A stretch of 64,000 nucleotides of DNA from an uncultured Bacteroidia bacterium (GCA_902780455.1 CACZFO010000001.1:1-64000); one strand, 5' to 3'. Shown: positions 1 to 8,234, numbered from the stretch's first letter. Numbers and translations are program-made. The notes: a model not told the origin generated them from the letters alone.

Positions 1-210
1 TCCCACAAGGGCGCAGACCAGCAGCATGTACAGAATAGGATCCAGAAGCTTGGACGGAAGGCCTTCCCTCTTGTAGAACTTTGAAAAAAGCCAGTAGCCG
101 AAAATGAAACCGGAAACGAAAAGCACTCCGTACCACCTCAGCTGCAGCCCCCCTATGGAGAAAATGTAAGGGCTTACATCCCATTTGATTGCCAATAAAC
201 TCTGTATCAT
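1..210 (-). CDS. lgt: Prolipoprotein diacylglyceryl transferase, N-terminal part (runs off the window)
   Basis: Seventy codons are visible from an ATG at 210 to the left edge, with no stop. The peptide opens MIQSLLAIKWDVSPYIF and continues LRWYGVLFVSG, then FGYWLF, the usual start of Lgt: a short periplasmic N-terminus followed by the first membrane helix. Lgt moves a diacylglyceryl group from phosphatidylglycerol to the lipobox cysteine of prelipoproteins in the inner membrane. The catalytic regions lie outside the window, so the call rests on the N-terminal block only. It starts 14 nt after the upstream methyltransferase stop and is probably its operon partner. Several lipoprotein candidates in this window (GldH-like, OmpA, LptE) would be its substrates. 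Confidence 0.8.
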   Translation of the reverse strand, partial: MIQSLLAIKWDVSPYIFSIGGLQLRWYGVLFVSGFIFGYWLFSKFYKREGLPSKLLDPILYMLLVCALVG

Positions 211-224
211 ATCCTACTTTGTTT

Positions 225-1226
225 CTACTTGGTGAACATTCTTGCAAAGACACTGAGCGGAATCACTTTCTTGAAGCTGTCTTCAAGGACAAGTTCTCCG
301 CATGAATAGTCGCCCCTGCCTCCGAAAGCCTTCCTGAGGGCGGTGTCCGCCAGCAAGGCCGAATAGCCGTTGGAGTAGAGGTTCAGAACTACAAAGGAAT
401 GTTTCTCTGCCACAATCTTATTACATTCCTCAAGCATTTCAAACAGAAGCTCGTCCAGTTTCCACCTCTCCCCGTCAGGACCGTGTCCGTAAGCGGGAGG
501 GTCCAGAATGAGCCCGTTGTAGACATTACCCCTGCGGATTTCCCTCCTGACGAATTTCAGGGCATCGTCCACAATCCACCTGATGTTGTCCAGACCTGAA
601 AGGGTCATGTTTTCCTTTGCCCAATTTACCACCTGCTTTACGGAATCCACATGGGTAACCTCCGCTCCTGCACATTTTGCAGCAAGGGACGCTCCGCCGG
701 TGTAGGCAAAAAGGTTAAGTACCTTTATCTTTTCATCGCGATGCAAAGGATCTACCTGAAGGGCATTGGAAAGCATCTGGGTGCAGGAATATATCCACTC
801 CCAGTTTGGGGCCTGCTCCGGGAAGACCCCTACATGCTTGAAAGAGGTCAGGCCCAGCCTCATCTTCATGTGCAGCCCGGCGTCCACCGGAGTCCCGTGG
901 CGGGAACTGCTCCACTCGGAAGCCCTGCGGTCTGCTCCCTTGTACTCTATGAACCATCTCTCAGGCATTTTCCTGAGCATCTCCCATGTGCCTACATCTT
1001 CCTTTCCGGCCTTGCCGAATCCGGCTCCGGGATGAAACACGGTATGTGCAAGCTTTTTCCACTGGGCATCGCTCAGACTCTTGGTCCACAATGCCTTAGG
1101 CTCAGGCCTGGACATTATGAAATCTCCGAACCGCTCCAGTTTGTAACCGTCTCCGGAATCTATGATTTCATAATCTTTCCACCCTGACGGGCTTTCTATG
1201 GATATGTTGTGATCTGTCTGTGCCAT
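225..1226 (-). CDS. RlmI-like class I SAM-dependent rRNA methyltransferase
   Basis: A 333-residue protein. I chose the ATG at 1226 because the longer reading frame would run into pgk and past the promoter box. The SAM-binding motif [10 protein letters not shown] lies at residues 171-180 and a catalytic-type LDPPAYG motif at 241-247, the pattern of the RlmI/RlmK (COG1092) family that methylates 23S rRNA cytosine C5 or guanine. The N-terminus (WKDY...LERFG...RPEPKALW) matches the version found in Bacteroidota, which lacks the PUA domain of E. coli RlmI. A stretch near residues 98-117 looks like a small hydrophilic insertion. It is transcribed away from pgk and leads into lgt. The target nucleotide is inferred from the family, not shown. 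Confidence 0.8.
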   Translation of the reverse strand: MAQTDHNISIESPSGWKDYEIIDSGDGYKLERFGDFIMSRPEPKALWTKSLSDAQWKKLAHTVFHPGAGFGKAGKEDVGTWEMLRKMPERWFIEYKGADRRASEWSSSRHGTPVDAGLHMKMRLGLTSFKHVGVFPEQAPNWEWIYSCTQMLSNALQVDPLHRDEKIKVLNLFAYTGGASLAAKCAGAEVTHVDSVKQVVNWAKENMTLSGLDNIRWIVDDALKFVRREIRRGNVYNGLILDPPAYGHGPDGERWKLDELLFEMLEECNKIVAEKHSFVVLNLYSNGYSALLADTALRKAFGGRGDYSCGELVLEDSFKKVIPLSVFARMFTK

Positions 1227-1240
1227 AGTCTTAACAAGTA

Positions 1241-1248
1241 CAAAGATA
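1241..1248 (-). promoter_or_regulatory. Bacteroidota -7 box for the RlmI-like gene
   Basis: Minus strand reads TATCTTTG, matching TAnnTTTG, 14 nt before the methyltransferase ATG. No clear -33 TTTG partner at 19-21 bp. It faces the pgk box 7 bp away. Confidence 0.5.
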
Positions 1249-1255
1249 AAATTAT

Positions 1256-1263
1256 TAATTTTG
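1256..1263 (+). promoter_or_regulatory. Bacteroidota -7 box for pgk
   Basis: TAATTTTG matches TAnnTTTG and leaves a leader of about 50 nt before the pgk ATG at 1315. No convincing -33 element is visible. Confidence 0.45.
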
Positions 1264-1314
1264 CGGCGGATTTCAATCGCAGAGAATATAGATATTTTTA
1301 ATATTTCCTTAATT

Positions 1315-2571
1315 ATGCAGAAGTTTATCGACACTTACGATTTCAAAGGCAAGAAGGTTATTGCCAGGGTTGACTTCAATGTTCCATTGGACAAGGATTT
1401 CAAAGTTACGGACGACACCAGAATCCGCGCCGCTGTTCCTACTATCAAGAAAGTTCTGGACGGGGGCGGAGCCATCATACTTATGTCCCATCTGGGAAGA
1501 CCTAAAGGTGTGGACAAGAAATACTCTCTCGAGCACATCATTTACAAGGTAGAGGAACTTCTCGGACAGAAGATCCAGTTCTGCCCCGACTGCCAGAAAG
1601 CGGACGAGGCTGCCAAAAACCTGAAGCCTGGCGACGTTCTCCTGCTTGAGAATCTCCGTTTCTACGCAGAAGAGGAAGGCAAGCCGAGAGGACTGGCAGA
1701 AGATGCTTCAGACGAAGAGAAAAAGGCCGCCAAAGCCAAGGTCAAGGAGAGCCAGAAGGAGTTTACCAAGCATCTTGCGTCTTATGCAGACTGCTACATC
1801 AACGACGCTTTCGGAACAGCTCACAGGGCACACGCCTCAACTGCGCTGATAGCAAATTACTTCCCTGAAGATAAGATGTTCGGATACATCATGGAGGGTG
1901 AGATAAAGGCCATAGACAAGGTTGTAAACCAGCCTCAGCATCCTGTTACCGCAATCATCGGAGGAAGCAAGGTCTCTTCAAAGATCGGCATTCTCCAGAA
2001 CCTGGTTGAAAAGGTTGACAACCTGGTAATCGGCGGAGGCATGGCCTATACATTCGTAAAGGCAAAGGGTGGCAAGATAGGTACTTCAATCTGCGAGGAC
2101 GACCAGATGCAGGTTGCCCTTGACATCCTTGCCGCAGCAGAAAAGAAAGGCGTGAAGGTTTATCTTCCAAAGTACAGCGTTGTTGCAAACCGCTTTGAGA
2201 ATGATGCCACCAAGATGATATGCAAGACAGACCAGATTCCAGACGGATGGATGGGAATGGATGTCGGAACAGACTTCCTGGTTGAGGTTGAGGATGTCAT
2301 CAACAGTTCCAAGACTGTTCTGTGGAACGGTCCTGTAGGAGTGTTCGAGATGCCTTGGTTTGCACAGGGAACACTGCAGATTGCCCAAACTCTTGCCAAG
2401 GCAACTCAGGAAAAAGGTGTGTTCACCCTTGTAGGAGGAGGAGACTCCGTTGCTGCAGTAAACCAGATGGGTTACGCAGACAAGGTAAGCTATGTTTCTA
2501 CAGGTGGCGGTGCAATGCTGGAAAGCCTTGAAGGAAAGGTTCTTCCTGGCATCCAGGCTATCATGGAATAA
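1315..2571 (+). CDS. pgk: Phosphoglycerate kinase
   Basis: A 418-residue protein, the normal length for bacterial PGK, which makes ATP from 1,3-bisphosphoglycerate in cytosolic glycolysis. Family motifs are intact: RVDFN at 18-22, SHLGRPKG at 58-65, the GGSKVSSK hinge segment and the nucleotide-binding [10 protein letters not shown] near the C-terminus. The ATG at 1315 gives [13 protein letters not shown], the expected start; an upstream in-frame extension has no homology look and lies over the promoter. Monocistronic, with its own -7 box. Its last 11 nt overlap the end of the convergent thioesterase gene. A hairpin at 2586-2610 just past the stop has no T-run. Confidence 0.97.
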   Translation: MQKFIDTYDFKGKKVIARVDFNVPLDKDFKVTDDTRIRAAVPTIKKVLDGGGAIILMSHLGRPKGVDKKYSLEHIIYKVEELLGQKIQFCPDCQKADEAAKNLKPGDVLLLENLRFYAEEEGKPRGLAEDASDEEKKAAKAKVKESQKEFTKHLASYADCYINDAFGTAHRAHASTALIANYFPEDKMFGYIMEGEIKAIDKVVNQPQHPVTAIIGGSKVSSKIGILQNLVEKVDNLVIGGGMAYTFVKAKGGKIGTSICEDDQMQVALDILAAAEKKGVKVYLPKYSVVANRFENDATKMICKTDQIPDGWMGMDVGTDFLVEVEDVINSSKTVLWNGPVGVFEMPWFAQGTLQIAQTLAKATQEKGVFTLVGGGDSVAAVNQMGYADKVSYVSTGGGAMLESLEGKVLPGIQAIME

Positions 2572-3367
2572 GCGGAATGGTTCTCAGACGGAGGCGGCAT
2601 GCCTCTGTCTCTTCCTGGTTTTCTGGAAGTTTCTGCAGAATCTTGAAACCGTAATCAACAGATCCGTCCTCTTGGTTTTCCGAGAGGACGTTTTTGTATA
2701 TCCTGATAGGTATTTCAGGACGTCCTTCTGCAACGTACGCTATGTCAAGACGCTTGATGTTGTTCTTCTTGTGCCACTCCAGCGGAAAAAGATCCAGTAT
2801 GTGGTCGAGATACCGCATTGAATTGATGTGGCCGTTGAAATCCACATCGCTGAAATAAGTGTCTATCTCCCTTGCCAGCTCCAGGTCATCGGCCTGGATC
2901 CTTACCGGCTTTGAAATAGGCACGTCCATGAAATCAGGAGATTCCGGCTCTATGACAAATTCCATTATCCGGCCGTCTTTGATTTCCAGAAGGTTTACAG
3001 GATGGCGGGTTGTGGTGTCTATCATGGCCCAGACGCTTCTTCCCCATCCGAGCACCTCTCCTGTAGAATCTACGGTCATGCGGAAGTTTCTGTTGGTAAA
3101 GAGAGGATGGACTTTCTCCACCCAGGTTTCCACGGCTATGATTTCATGGCGTGAGGGTATCCTCATCATCTCAACGGCAAGACGCGAGAGAACCCATGTC
3201 TTGCCGTGAGCGTTGAGGTAATCCGTTCCGAACCCCCTTTCGGAAGAATGATAGTCCGCAGAACTCAGCATCATGTTCACAAGAAAACTGAATCTCAGCA
3301 TCTTGCGTACATTGCACTGGTACTGTTCTATCTTGAATGTATATCTGCCTTTCCTGGGAAGATCCAT
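2561..3367 (-). CDS. Acyl-ACP thioesterase (FatA/FatB type)
   Basis: A 268-residue double hot-dog protein that releases fatty acids from acyl carrier protein. The second half carries the plant-type catalytic signature: D176, N178 and H180 in [10 protein letters not shown], followed by MRYLDH. The N-terminal half has the matching first hot-dog ([15 protein letters not shown]). Bacterial members are common in Bacteroidota and Firmicutes, and their chain-length preference cannot be read from sequence. The start is 6 nt after the frr stop, so it is the third gene of pyrH-frr-thioesterase. Its 3' end overlaps pgk by 11 nt. A lipid gene in a translation/nucleotide operon is a mild oddity. Confidence 0.88.
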   Translation of the reverse strand: MDLPRKGRYTFKIEQYQCNVRKMLRFSFLVNMMLSSADYHSSERGFGTDYLNAHGKTWVLSRLAVEMMRIPSRHEIIAVETWVEKVHPLFTNRNFRMTVDSTGEVLGWGRSVWAMIDTTTRHPVNLLEIKDGRIMEFVIEPESPDFMDVPISKPVRIQADDLELAREIDTYFSDVDFNGHINSMRYLDHILDLFPLEWHKKNNIKRLDIAYVAEGRPEIPIRIYKNVLSENQEDGSVDYGFKILQKLPENQEETEACRLRLRTIPLIP

Positions 3368-3373
3368 GCCAAC

Positions 3374-3940
3374 CTATACGGTCATTATCTCCTTTTCCTT
3401 GGCGGCTACGATTTCATCCACCTTCTTGGAATAGGTGTCTGTATGCTTCTGGATCTCTGCCTCGGCATCCTTGCAGATGTCTTCCTCCAGACCGTCTTTC
3501 TTGAACTTCTTGTGAGCCTCCACCACATCGCGGCGGGCGTTGCGGATACTCATCTTGGCATTTTCTCCGGCACCGCGGGCCTGCTTGCAAAGGTCTTTTC
3601 TCCTTTCCTCCGTCAAAGGCGGAATGTTGATCCTTACATTCTCTCCGTTGTTGATAGGAGTGAATCCCAGGTTGGCATCCATGATAGCCTTTACGATAGG
3701 GCCTACCATCTTCTTTTCCCATGGCTGCACTACCATGCTCTTTGGATCCGGAGTGGTAATGGAAGCTACTTTAGGAACGGCGGTAGGAGTTCCGTAATAA
3801 TCTACCATGACATTGTTCAGAACGGCAGGATTGGCTTTGCCTGCGCGGAAGGTCTTGAGTTCTTCCTCAAGGTGGGAGATGGCATTCTGCATCTTCTCCA
3901 CTCCCTGAGCGATGTTGTCTTTTGAAACTTGGATTTCCAT
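3374..3940 (-). CDS. frr: Ribosome recycling factor
   Basis: A 188-residue protein, the standard RRF length, which splits post-termination ribosomes together with EF-G. It shows the classic features: FRAGKANPAVL near residue 32, VQPWEKK near 72, a C-terminal helix with RNARRD and a basic/acidic coiled-coil arm. The ATG at 3940 gives MEIQVSKDN. It follows pyrH by 34 nt in the widespread pyrH-frr order. Confidence 0.97.
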   Translation of the reverse strand: MEIQVSKDNIAQGVEKMQNAISHLEEELKTFRAGKANPAVLNNVMVDYYGTPTAVPKVASITTPDPKSMVVQPWEKKMVGPIVKAIMDANLGFTPINNGENVRINIPPLTEERRKDLCKQARGAGENAKMSIRNARRDVVEAHKKFKKDGLEEDICKDAEAEIQKHTDTYSKKVDEIVAAKEKEIMTV

Positions 3941-3974
3941 ATCTCTTTATTTATTTGTTTTTATCGCGATGAAA

Positions 3975-4688
3975 CTATTCCCGGTTGCTGACAACGGTTC
4001 CCACGTTTTCTCCTGAAAGCAGGCGCATGAGGTTTGCCGGATCTGTCATGTCAAATACCTCTATAGGAATGTCATTTTCTTTGCACATGGTGAATGCAGT
4101 CTGGTCCATCACCCTCAAATTGTCTGCCAAAGCCTTGTCAAAGGTAAGCCTTTCATATCTTGTAGCAGTTGGATCTTTCTTTGGATCAGCGGTATACACT
4201 CCATCCACCTTTGTTCCCTTCAGAAGAGCATCTGCATCAATCTCACATGCCTTCAGGCTGGCTGCTGAGTCTGTGGTGAAGAACGGGTTTCCGGTTCCGC
4301 CGGTAAATATGGCAACTCCGCCGCCGCACAGGACTTCCATAGCCCTGTCCTTGCTGAAATGCCTTGCAAAAGGCTCCATCGGATGCGGCGTAAACACCTC
4401 TGCCTTAATTCCCTGCTCTTCAATGAATATTCCCAGTGCCTTGCCGTTGATTACCGTTGCAAGCATTCCCATCTGGTCTCCCTTGACACGGTCAAAGCCT
4501 TCCTTCACACCGCTCATTCCGCGGAAGATGTTTCCGCCTCCCACAACTATTCCAACCTGTACTCCCGCCCTTACGGCCTTTGCTATCTCTACGGCGTAAG
4601 ATTTGATTACGTCTGAATCCAGTCCCTGTCCGTCCGCTCCGCCCATGGCCTCGCCGCTGAGCTTGAGCAATACCCTGTTGTATTTCAT
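3975..4688 (-). CDS. pyrH: UMP kinase
   Basis: A 237-residue amino-acid-kinase fold enzyme that phosphorylates UMP to UDP. It has LKLSGEAMGG at the N-terminus (phosphate loop), the VGGGNIFRG motif, and TGGTGNPFFTTDSAA with the YTADPKKDPTA segment typical of bacterial PyrH hexamers. First gene of the operon with frr and the thioesterase. The rpsB-tsf pair that precedes it in many bacteria is not here; a 247-nt gap with divergent sdhC lies upstream. No TAnnTTTG box was found on its strand in that gap. Confidence 0.96.
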   Translation of the reverse strand: MKYNRVLLKLSGEAMGGADGQGLDSDVIKSYAVEIAKAVRAGVQVGIVVGGGNIFRGMSGVKEGFDRVKGDQMGMLATVINGKALGIFIEEQGIKAEVFTPHPMEPFARHFSKDRAMEVLCGGGVAIFTGGTGNPFFTTDSAASLKACEIDADALLKGTKVDGVYTADPKKDPTATRYERLTFDKALADNLRVMDQTAFTMCKENDIPIEVFDMTDPANLMRLLSGENVGTVVSNRE

Positions 4689-4743
4689 AACTCGTTGTGT
4701 CCTTGTTTAACAAACAACGAAATTAACCAATAAAACCAAGAAT

Positions 4744-4777
4744 TGCAATAAGCACATCCCTTCTTTCAATTATTGCA
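4744..4777. repeat. Inverted repeat in the pyrH-sdhC gap
   Basis: TGCAATAA (4744-4751) and TTATTGCA (4770-4777) form an 8-bp perfect inverted repeat around an 18-nt loop, close to the pyrH side. It could be a protein-binding site or a leader hairpin; nothing in the sequence decides this. The rest of the 247-nt gap (4689-4935) holds no ORF or tRNA, only the repeats listed here and an sdhC promoter box. Confidence 0.35.
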
Positions 4778-4832
4778 GCACAAATTGGTACGGGTATCAT
4801 GGCCGTTGGACAAAAACTCTTTGCGAATCAGA

Positions 4833-4870
4833 AAAATCGTGTGTATATTGCAACGATTTTCAGGAAATCG
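4833..4870. repeat. Three-part inverted repeat upstream of sdhC
   Basis: AAAATCGT (4833-4840) pairs perfectly with ACGATTTT (4853-4860). The CGATTT part of the second element (4854-4859) can instead pair with AAATCG at 4865-4870. The two hairpins exclude each other, or the three half-sites form a repeated operator. The set ends 12 bp before the sdhC -7 box, so a DNA-level operator fits better than an RNA switch unless transcription starts further upstream. Confidence 0.4.
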
Positions 4871-4882
4871 CTGAGAATTATT

Positions 4883-4890
4883 TATATTTG
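4883..4890 (+). promoter_or_regulatory. Bacteroidota -7 box for sdhC
   Basis: TATATTTG matches TAnnTTTG, 45 nt before the sdhC ATG. A TTG at 4848-4850 is too far away (32 bp) to be a normal -33 element. Confidence 0.45.
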
Positions 4891-4935
4891 AAATTGTTTT
4901 TGAATTAACCGTGAATTAAAACTACTGATATTTAT

Positions 4936-5601
4936 ATGGCAAACATATTTACAACATCTATCGGCAAGAAGGTGATAATGAGTTTGAGCGGATTTTTCCT
5001 GATTCTGTTCCTCACCCTTCATGCATGTCTTAATGCAGCGTATCTGTGGTCTCCTGAGGCCTTCAACCATGTCTGCGAGTTCATGAGTCTCCCTATCATC
5101 AAGATTGTAACTCCGGTACTGGCCTTTGGCATCGTAATCCACATCATCTATGCTTTTGTGCTTTTCCTCCAGGACTACAAGGCCAGAGGCAAGGAAAGGT
5201 ACGAAGTGGCCAACAAGACCAAGGCAGACGGATGGGCTTCAAAGAACATGCTTGTGCTGGGAGTTTTAGTGCTTCTGGGCATGGCACTCCACCTGACCCA
5301 TTTCTGGGCTAAGATGCAGTTGCAGGAATTCCTGGGAAACGAACCTCTTTCAGGAGCTGAGGCAATGGTCCAGACCTTCAAGCCTCTGTGGGTCCTGATA
5401 GTTTACCTGGTATGGTTCTGCTTCATCTGGATGCACCTTACCCACGGTTTCTGGAGCGCATTCCAGTCCATGGGATGGAACAACAACAAGTGGATCAAGA
5501 GACTCCAGTGGATCGGCTACATCTACTGCACAGCAATAATCTTGATCTTTGCAGTAGTTGCTATAAATGGCTATTGCGTAGCAAACGGAATCTGCGCATA
5601 A
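4936..5601 (+). CDS. sdhC: Succinate dehydrogenase/fumarate reductase cytochrome b subunit (orphan)
   Basis: A 221-residue integral membrane protein with five hydrophobic helices, the single-subunit type of heme anchor for Bacteroidota fumarate reductase. Candidate heme ligands are H29 (LTLHACLN), H69 (IVIHIIYA), and the histidines of MALHLTHFW and WMHLTHGFW. It would anchor FrdA/FrdB and pass menaquinol electrons to fumarate, a central step of succinate production in these anaerobes. In related genomes the flavoprotein and iron-sulfur genes follow directly. Here the next gene is hemW on the other strand, and a strong terminator lies 41 nt past the stop, so the gene stands alone and frdAB must be elsewhere if present. 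Confidence 0.9.
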   Translation: MANIFTTSIGKKVIMSLSGFFLILFLTLHACLNAAYLWSPEAFNHVCEFMSLPIIKIVTPVLAFGIVIHIIYAFVLFLQDYKARGKERYEVANKTKADGWASKNMLVLGVLVLLGMALHLTHFWAKMQLQEFLGNEPLSGAEAMVQTFKPLWVLIVYLVWFCFIWMHLTHGFWSAFQSMGWNNNKWIKRLQWIGYIYCTAIILIFAVVAINGYCVANGICA

Positions 5602-5620
5602 GCAGAACATCTGAAGGAAT

Positions 5621-6790
5621 TCAGACAAACAGATCTCTAATGATACCGTCCGAGACAAACAGTCTTCCGGACGGTATTTTTATTCTGCCGTCTTTGGTAA
5701 CGGCAAGAAGCCCCTTCTGCTCAAGGTCCTGGATTACAGGGATTATCTTGGAAATGAAGACTGATGACATCGGGTCGGAGTTTCGCAGATCCTTCATCCT
5801 GACGCCTTCCGCCGTCCTCAGCCCCAGCATAAGTATCTCATTGAATACATCCTCGGGAGAAAGGTTTTCTCCCTCCCTGATTTCTTTTGTATCGGGATTG
5901 CAGTAAGTCTCTATGCCCGGATAGTTCCATTCCCTGTGACGGCCTATGAAAGAATGTGCACCAGGTCCCAGTCCAAGATAAGGAATCCTGCTCCAGTAAG
6001 AAGAATTATGACGAGAATGAAATCCCGGAGAGCAGAAATTGGAAACCTCGTACTGGGTATAGCCGGAACCTTTAAGCACTGCCTGCAGGCTCTTGTACAT
6101 CTTTTCACAGACTTCCTCCTCGGGAAGGCGGAAACGTCCTTTTTCGGCCAGCCTCTCAAGCGGTGTGTCCGGGTCTATACCCAGCTGATATGCCGAAATG
6201 TGTTCCGGATGCAATTCTATGATGCGGTCCAGGTTCTCCTCCCACTGCTCCTGGGAAAGCATCGGGAAACCGAAGATAAGGTCCAGGCTTATATTGGAGA
6301 AACCGGCATTCCTGAGGATTTTGAATGCATCTTCGGCCTGCTGCGAATTATGGCGGCGGCCCATCCACTCAAGGTGCGAATCGTTGAAAGACTGCACACC
6401 CATGCTTATACGGTTTGCTCCAAGTTCCTTCAAGGCTTGGGCATAACCGGGAGTGATGTCATCGGGATTAACTTCTACGGTAAATTCAAAAATATCCGGA
6501 TTGTCTGTCCTGAAGGCTTCGGAAGGGAAACTGAAATTATCTCTTATTGAAGAAACTGCACGGCCGAGGACATCCGCACTCAGCACGGACGGAGTGCCGC
6601 CCCCGATGTAAAGGGTTTTGACTGTCCGGTCTGAAGGATAAAGGGATGAAAAGAAATCCCTGCGATGGGAGATTTCTCTTTCAAGCGCAGGGATGTATTT
6701 GTCTCTGAAAGCCTTGGACGCTACGGAATAGAAGCCGCAATAAATGCACTTCTTGTTGCAGAAAGGAATGTGCAGATATATGCCGGCCAT
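5621..6790 (-). CDS. hemW: HemW-type radical SAM protein
   Basis: A 389-residue protein. The radical SAM cluster motif is C11, C15 and C18 in HIPFCNKKCIYCGFYS; a GGGTPS motif, a VEVNPDD segment and the HemW C-terminal domain follow (YEVSNF, GLGPGAHSF). HemW proteins bind heme and are thought to deliver it to respiratory proteins; older databases call them oxygen-independent coproporphyrinogen oxidase, but the HemN-specific Cys arrangement is absent. It follows the coiled-coil gene by 6 nt. Its end faces sdhC, a heme protein, across 19 nt, and its last codons contain the sdhC terminator. Confidence 0.9.
   Translation of the reverse strand: MAGIYLHIPFCNKKCIYCGFYSVASKAFRDKYIPALEREISHRRDFFSSLYPSDRTVKTLYIGGGTPSVLSADVLGRAVSSIRDNFSFPSEAFRTDNPDIFEFTVEVNPDDITPGYAQALKELGANRISMGVQSFNDSHLEWMGRRHNSQQAEDAFKILRNAGFSNISLDLIFGFPMLSQEQWEENLDRIIELHPEHISAYQLGIDPDTPLERLAEKGRFRLPEEEVCEKMYKSLQAVLKGSGYTQYEVSNFCSPGFHSRHNSSYWSRIPYLGLGPGAHSFIGRHREWNYPGIETYCNPDTKEIREGENLSPEDVFNEILMLGLRTAEGVRMKDLRNSDPMSSVFISKIIPVIQDLEQKGLLAVTKDGRIKIPSGRLFVSDGIIRDLFV
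5643..5677 (+). terminator. Intrinsic terminator of sdhC, embedded in the hemW coding end
   Basis: A 10-bp perfect stem (ATACCGTCCG at 5643-5652, CGGACGGTAT at 5668-5677) with a 15-nt loop is followed by a run of T (5677-5681). It is oriented to stop plus-strand transcription 41 nt after the sdhC stop, yet lies wholly inside the hemW reading frame. Confidence 0.75.
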
Positions 6791-6796
6791 CCTGGT

Positions 6797-7666
6797 CTAC
6801 TTCAGGTGTACCTCGGCTGTTCCAAGCTTGCCTTTGCTGGTATATGCCTCAACGGTGTAGGTGCCCTTTGAAAGTTCTGCACCAGGAGTGAAGAATATGT
6901 TCATGTCAAGTTCCTGACCCTGGTAATCCACCTCCCTGCTTGCAGAGTAGATGAGCTGCTCACCGTTGCAGGAGAAGACCTGCTGGCCTCCGTCGGTCAT
7001 GAGGATGCCATCCGGGTCCTTGATCCTGACATAGACCGTCATCAGACCTGTCTCGGCTATTGAATTCTCTACAAGTGAAAGGCTTACCCTGAACTGTTCT
7101 GCACGGCTGGAGCGGTCCATGACCTTGCCCCTGGAGTTGAGGGCCACTATACTGAGGCCTCTGCCCTTTATTGCAGAACCCTCGGTTATCTTCTTGCTCT
7201 GCTCCTCTATCTTCTTGGCCTGGGCCTCGTTCTTGGCCTCTGTTTCCTGAACCTGTTTCTTGGCTTCGGTAACTTCTTCCTTGAGGGCGATGTTCATCTG
7301 GTTGAGGGAGTCTATCTGCTTTATGTAGCTTTTCATGATGGACCTCAGGGTTCCGAGTTCCTTTTCGTATTTCCTCAGCTGTGCGGAGTTGGAAGCTTCG
7401 GTCTTCTTGACCTTCTCTATGAGTTCGGCAACCTTCTCCCTCTCTATCTGGAGCTGGGTGTTGATGGTGTCATTGGTGGAGGACAGGTTGGCATAGTCCT
7501 GCTGAAGCTGCGTGAGCTGGTCCGTAAGATTTTCCTTGTCAACAGTCAGGACCTGAACGGTTTCCTTGATCTCTGTCTTCTTGCTCAGCTGTGCTATGAG
7601 TACTCCGGCCAGTACCAGTATGACTGCCGAAAGCACGCCGATGATTATCTTAAGTTTCTTTTCCAT
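6797..7666 (-). CDS. Membrane-anchored coiled-coil protein of unknown function
   Basis: A 289-residue protein. Residues 7-27 form one N-terminal membrane anchor; about 35-165 is a long coiled coil rich in E, K, Q and T; the last 115 residues look like a compact beta domain (RGLSIVALNSRGK, VYVRIKDPDG, GTYTVEAYTSKGK). Architectures like this occur as uncharacterised proteins across Bacteroidota. With a short cytoplasmic tail, most of the protein would be periplasmic. It sits directly upstream of hemW (6-nt gap). I do not recognise a function. Confidence 0.7.
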   Translation of the reverse strand: MEKKLKIIIGVLSAVILVLAGVLIAQLSKKTEIKETVQVLTVDKENLTDQLTQLQQDYANLSSTNDTINTQLQIEREKVAELIEKVKKTEASNSAQLRKYEKELGTLRSIMKSYIKQIDSLNQMNIALKEEVTEAKKQVQETEAKNEAQAKKIEEQSKKITEGSAIKGRGLSIVALNSRGKVMDRSSRAEQFRVSLSLVENSIAETGLMTVYVRIKDPDGILMTDGGQQVFSCNGEQLIYSASREVDYQGQELDMNIFFTPGAELSKGTYTVEAYTSKGKLGTAEVHLK

Positions 7667-7689
7667 AATCGTTGAAAATCATTTGTGGG

Positions 7690-7697
7690 CAAAAATA
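7690..7697 (-). promoter_or_regulatory. Bacteroidota -7 box for the coiled-coil/hemW operon
   Basis: Minus strand TATTTTTG, 23 nt upstream of the ATG at 7666. Twelve bp separate it from the opposed box at 7710. Confidence 0.5.
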
Positions 7698-7709
7698 ACA
7701 ATAAATGTT

Positions 7710-7717
7710 TACTTTTG
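7710..7717 (+). promoter_or_regulatory. Bacteroidota -7 box for the 7743 gene
   Basis: TACTTTTG, 25 nt before the ATG at 7743. A TTTG at 7682-7685 lies 24 bp upstream, slightly farther than the usual 19-21. Confidence 0.5.
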
Positions 7718-7742
7718 TGCCTGTATTATAATTGTTGTTTTT

Positions 7743-8234
7743 ATGGGACGCTATATCATACGGTCATTCAAATGCCTTTTCATGGTAATGATCTTGTTTG
7801 CAATAATTGTGCTAGTGATGTTCTACACCTCCGAGCACGACGCCAATCTCAGGCCGTGGAACCTGTTTGACGGCAACTGGACAAAGGTTATCCTGTTCTT
7901 TGTGGCCTATGCCGCCGTATATCCTCTGATCGGTTATAGCAAGAAGGACATTGCCTTCGGAGAAGGTTTCCCCCAGCGCAGGCAGGAGATTGCCGGGGTA
8001 CTCAGGGAAATGAACCTCGTGCCGGAAGAAGCCGCCTCAAATGATCCTGGCGTGCTCAAGCTCCATAACAACAGCACATTCATAAGGGTGCTCAGGTTGT
8101 TTGAGGATACAGTCACGCTCACCGACAACGGCGGAATGGTAACCGTTGAGGGCCAGAGGAAAGACGTGGTGAGGGCTTCCATGAAAATTGAAAGATACCT
8201 GCAGCAGAGAGCTGAAAACGAATCAGCACAATAA
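7743..8234 (+). CDS. Two-helix membrane protein of unknown function
   Basis: A 163-residue protein from the ATG at 7743; the longer upstream frame would cross the promoter. Hydrophobic helices at about residues 10-28 and 47-65 are joined by a short loop (SEHDANLRPWNLFDGNW). A soluble C-terminal region of about 95 residues follows, containing FIRVLRLFEDTVTLTDNG and VEGQRKDVVRASMKIERYLQ. I recognise no characterised family. It is followed after 13 nt by the DUF2007 gene and probably co-transcribed with it. Confidence 0.7.
   Translation: MGRYIIRSFKCLFMVMILFAIIVLVMFYTSEHDANLRPWNLFDGNWTKVILFFVAYAAVYPLIGYSKKDIAFGEGFPQRRQEIAGVLREMNLVPEEAASNDPGVLKLHNNSTFIRVLRLFEDTVTLTDNGGMVTVEGQRKDVVRASMKIERYLQQRAENESAQ

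Noticed and set aside
651..1187. 178-codon plus-strand frame inside the RlmI-like gene
   Set aside because: Antisense shadow of a methyltransferase with intact motifs.
2586..2610. Hairpin AGACGGAGGC/GCCTCTGTCT just after pgk
   Set aside because: Stem is good (one wobble pair) but no T-run follows, and it lies in the thioesterase coding region, so I do not call a terminator.
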